NCBI RefSeq assembly: GCF_902459465.1
Contig: NC_047062.1
Location: 29,072,673-29,136,672, forward strand
DNA from: Asterias rubens
Taxonomy: Eukaryota; Echinodermata; Asteroidea; Forcipulatida; Asteriidae
Length of the DNA stretch: 64,000 bases
Direction of reading: 5' to 3'
In this document: piece by piece, positions 62,355 to 64,000 of the stretch
How positions within the stretch are numbered: the first letter of the stretch is position 1
Layout: each line of letters begins with the position of its first letter
Position numbers and translations under genes: made by a program
The notes under the pieces: generated by a model
Told to the model about the DNA's origin: nothing
The model's input: the letters and a program-made list of their open reading frames with translations, nothing else
Databases searched by the model: none

Positions 62355-62996
62355 AACATACGTGTTCATTATTTTGTTAGTGGCCTATTAAAACATAAAC
62401 GGATTGTGCGACTCAGGCCACCGCCAAGAACCAGAAACTGCGTAATTTTACGGGCATCGAAAACAACTAACACGTTGATGTTGACAATCGCCAACAATTT
62501 CCAAATTATAATAACTTGAATGTGGTATCAATTACCTCGAGGTATTTCGTTCCTGGAAAGTTGGCAGGAGGCAAAAACACCGAAATCGAAATAGAAACCC
62601 TATATATAAATGCATTCTATCGGATACAGTTCAAACGAACCATGATTTTACCAGATCATGTTCTCAAGCCAAACAACAATGTTTATTTGTGAGGCTGGCC
62701 AAGAAATTTGCAAAGTGAGAAATTAGCAAAGTGAGAAATTGCATGTCGTTAAAATAGCATTATATGTATATGACTCATTTTGTGCATAATAACGTGAGCA
62801 CTCTATATCGAACACCGAAACTTCAGCATTCGGCTCCGGACAGATTTGTGTGCACAAAAACAAACAACAGTTTTTTACTGGCCAACGCCAACTTGGCATT
62901 GATTACTCAGGCTATATAGTTTTGTTCAGGCTATATATACGTCATGCCCGATATAATGTAGGCGGATGGTAGGCCTACCTTAAATGTTCCCTTACT

Positions 62997-63372
62997 TTAA
63001 AGCCATTGTACACTTTCGGTATAGAAAAAGAAAGAAAAAAGTTCACAGATTTACAAATAACTTACAGGGTTTACAGAAGGTAATGATGAAAGGCTTCTCT
63101 TGAAATATTATTCCATGAAATGCTTTACTTTTTGAGAAAACATTAAAACAATATCAATTCTCGATAGCGAGAATTACGAATTTATTTTGAACACATGTCA
63201 TGACACGAGGAAACGTGCGGATACAAGGGTGGGTTTCCCGTTATTTTCTCCCGACTCCGATGACCGATTGAGTCTAAATTTTCACAGGTTTGTTATTTTA
63301 TATATAAGTTGTGATACACGAAGTGTGGGCCTTTGGACAATACTGTTTACCGAAAGTGTCCAATGGCTTTAA
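62997..63372 (-). mobile_element. Family B element
   Basis: TTTAAAGCCATTGTACACTT at the left, CGAAAGTGTCCAATGGCTTT at the right, with CACATGTCATGACACG and GTGATACACGAAGTGTGGGC. Confidence 0.9.
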
Positions 63373-63604
63373 CACGCTATTTTCTTCTCGTACAGAATTA
63401 CCACCTCCCTGAAATCATCTAAAAAACTCCTCAGATTCCAAGCACACAAAGAACATTAATTGGAGGTACATCGCCCCATGTCGAAAACCAAATGGCAGGC
63501 AAAGTTTTTAAGCAAAGTTTTTTTTACCAAGCTACTTCATCTTGAGCAGACAAAAGTGCAGTCAGAGGTTGGTGGAATAAAAATTCATAGTTTGGGATGT
63601 AAAC

Positions 63605-63815
63605 AGGGGCCAATGTCATTTATTGAGATGCTGAGAACGCTAGTTTGCTAAGCACATAACAATATTGCTTAGCATATACGGGTAACCAGCCAATCATGAA
63701 TGTTTAATGTTTATAATAATGTGTGACTGGTAATGCATTATTTTGCTTTAAACATCAGATGCATTAGCTTAGAAACATTTTTTTTTCTAAAACAGCTGTG
63801 TGAAATGTGAGCCCC
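63605..63815 (+). repeat. Family W repeat
   Basis: GTTTGCTAAGCACATAACAA, TATTGCTTAGCATATACGGG TAACCAGCC and CAGCTGTGTGAAATGTGAGC CCC are diverged family W words. Confidence 0.5.
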
Positions 63816-64000
63816 AAAATGGTAACTTTACTGGTTTCGTTATACTTTTGTACACTTCAAACCCCATTTCATAAAAACAAATCCTCAGTTGGGTATTAAA
63901 ACATCCGGATGGCTATTAATTATGAATTCCTTTACTTCAAAACTGGATTTATTGCCAACTTGGACTGTAAACTTCCACATTTCCGCCTTATATATCGCTA

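Larger units (their letters stand above)
57596..64000. other. COX16 3' flank, repeat-rich, no further gene found
   Basis: The stretch holds the full tRNA-Leu-type SINE (58208-58558), family Q (58891-59255), family A copies (59586, 60651, 61200, 62043), family B (62997) and family W (63605-63815). Unique parts at 57600-58140, 60180-60640 and 62400-62990 show no supported exon chain. Confidence 0.5.

Overview
The window is animal nuclear DNA: split genes with GT-AG introns of about 0.2 to 5 kb, coding regions of metazoan type, and a dense load of short inverted-repeat transposons, tRNA-derived SINEs and 5'-truncated LINEs. Gene content plus the repeat style suggest an invertebrate deuterostome, most likely an echinoderm and perhaps a sea star. 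The phylum is inferred from memory of such repeats, not proven here.

Six protein-coding genes were reconstructed by joining exons whose splice phases agree. In order: (1) the last ten exons of a START-domain protein, probably STARD9-like (+, 700-7787; it begins left of the window); (2) a TMEM229B-like membrane protein (-, 17957-18457); (3) a complete 430-residue PLP-dependent gamma-lyase of the Cys/Met metabolism family (+, 20552-28229), closest by eye to methionine gamma-lyases but lacking their active-site cysteine; (4) a DHRS7-like short-chain dehydrogenase (+, 32049-40910); (5) pecanex-like protein 4, PCNX4 (-, 43389-51834, about 1232 residues); (6) COX16, the cytochrome c oxidase assembly factor (+, 54398-57595). 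Genes 2/3 and 5/6 lie head to head; genes 4/5 lie tail to tail. DHRS7, PCNX4, TMEM229B and COX16 all map to human 14q23-q24, so the window looks like a piece of an old conserved linkage group. There is no operon or shared pathway.

The stretches between and within genes (7.8-17.9 kb, 28.2-32.0 kb, 40.9-43.4 kb, 57.6-64 kb and most introns) are mainly repeats. Several families recur within the window: family A (about 14 copies, ends reading like GGCAGTGGACACTATTGG), family B (4 copies), palindromic families P and Q, a degenerate palindromic family W, a family R with GGTTTGCGGTAACACC ends, a SINE with a tRNA-Asn-like head, and a SINE with a tRNA-Leu-like head and a LINE-like tail. At least two nested insertions give relative ages. 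DHRS7 intron 1 carries a 227-bp tandem duplication that copies the 3' end of exon 1 as a ghost exon. No rRNA gene, CRISPR array, convincing functional tRNA or viral gene was found.
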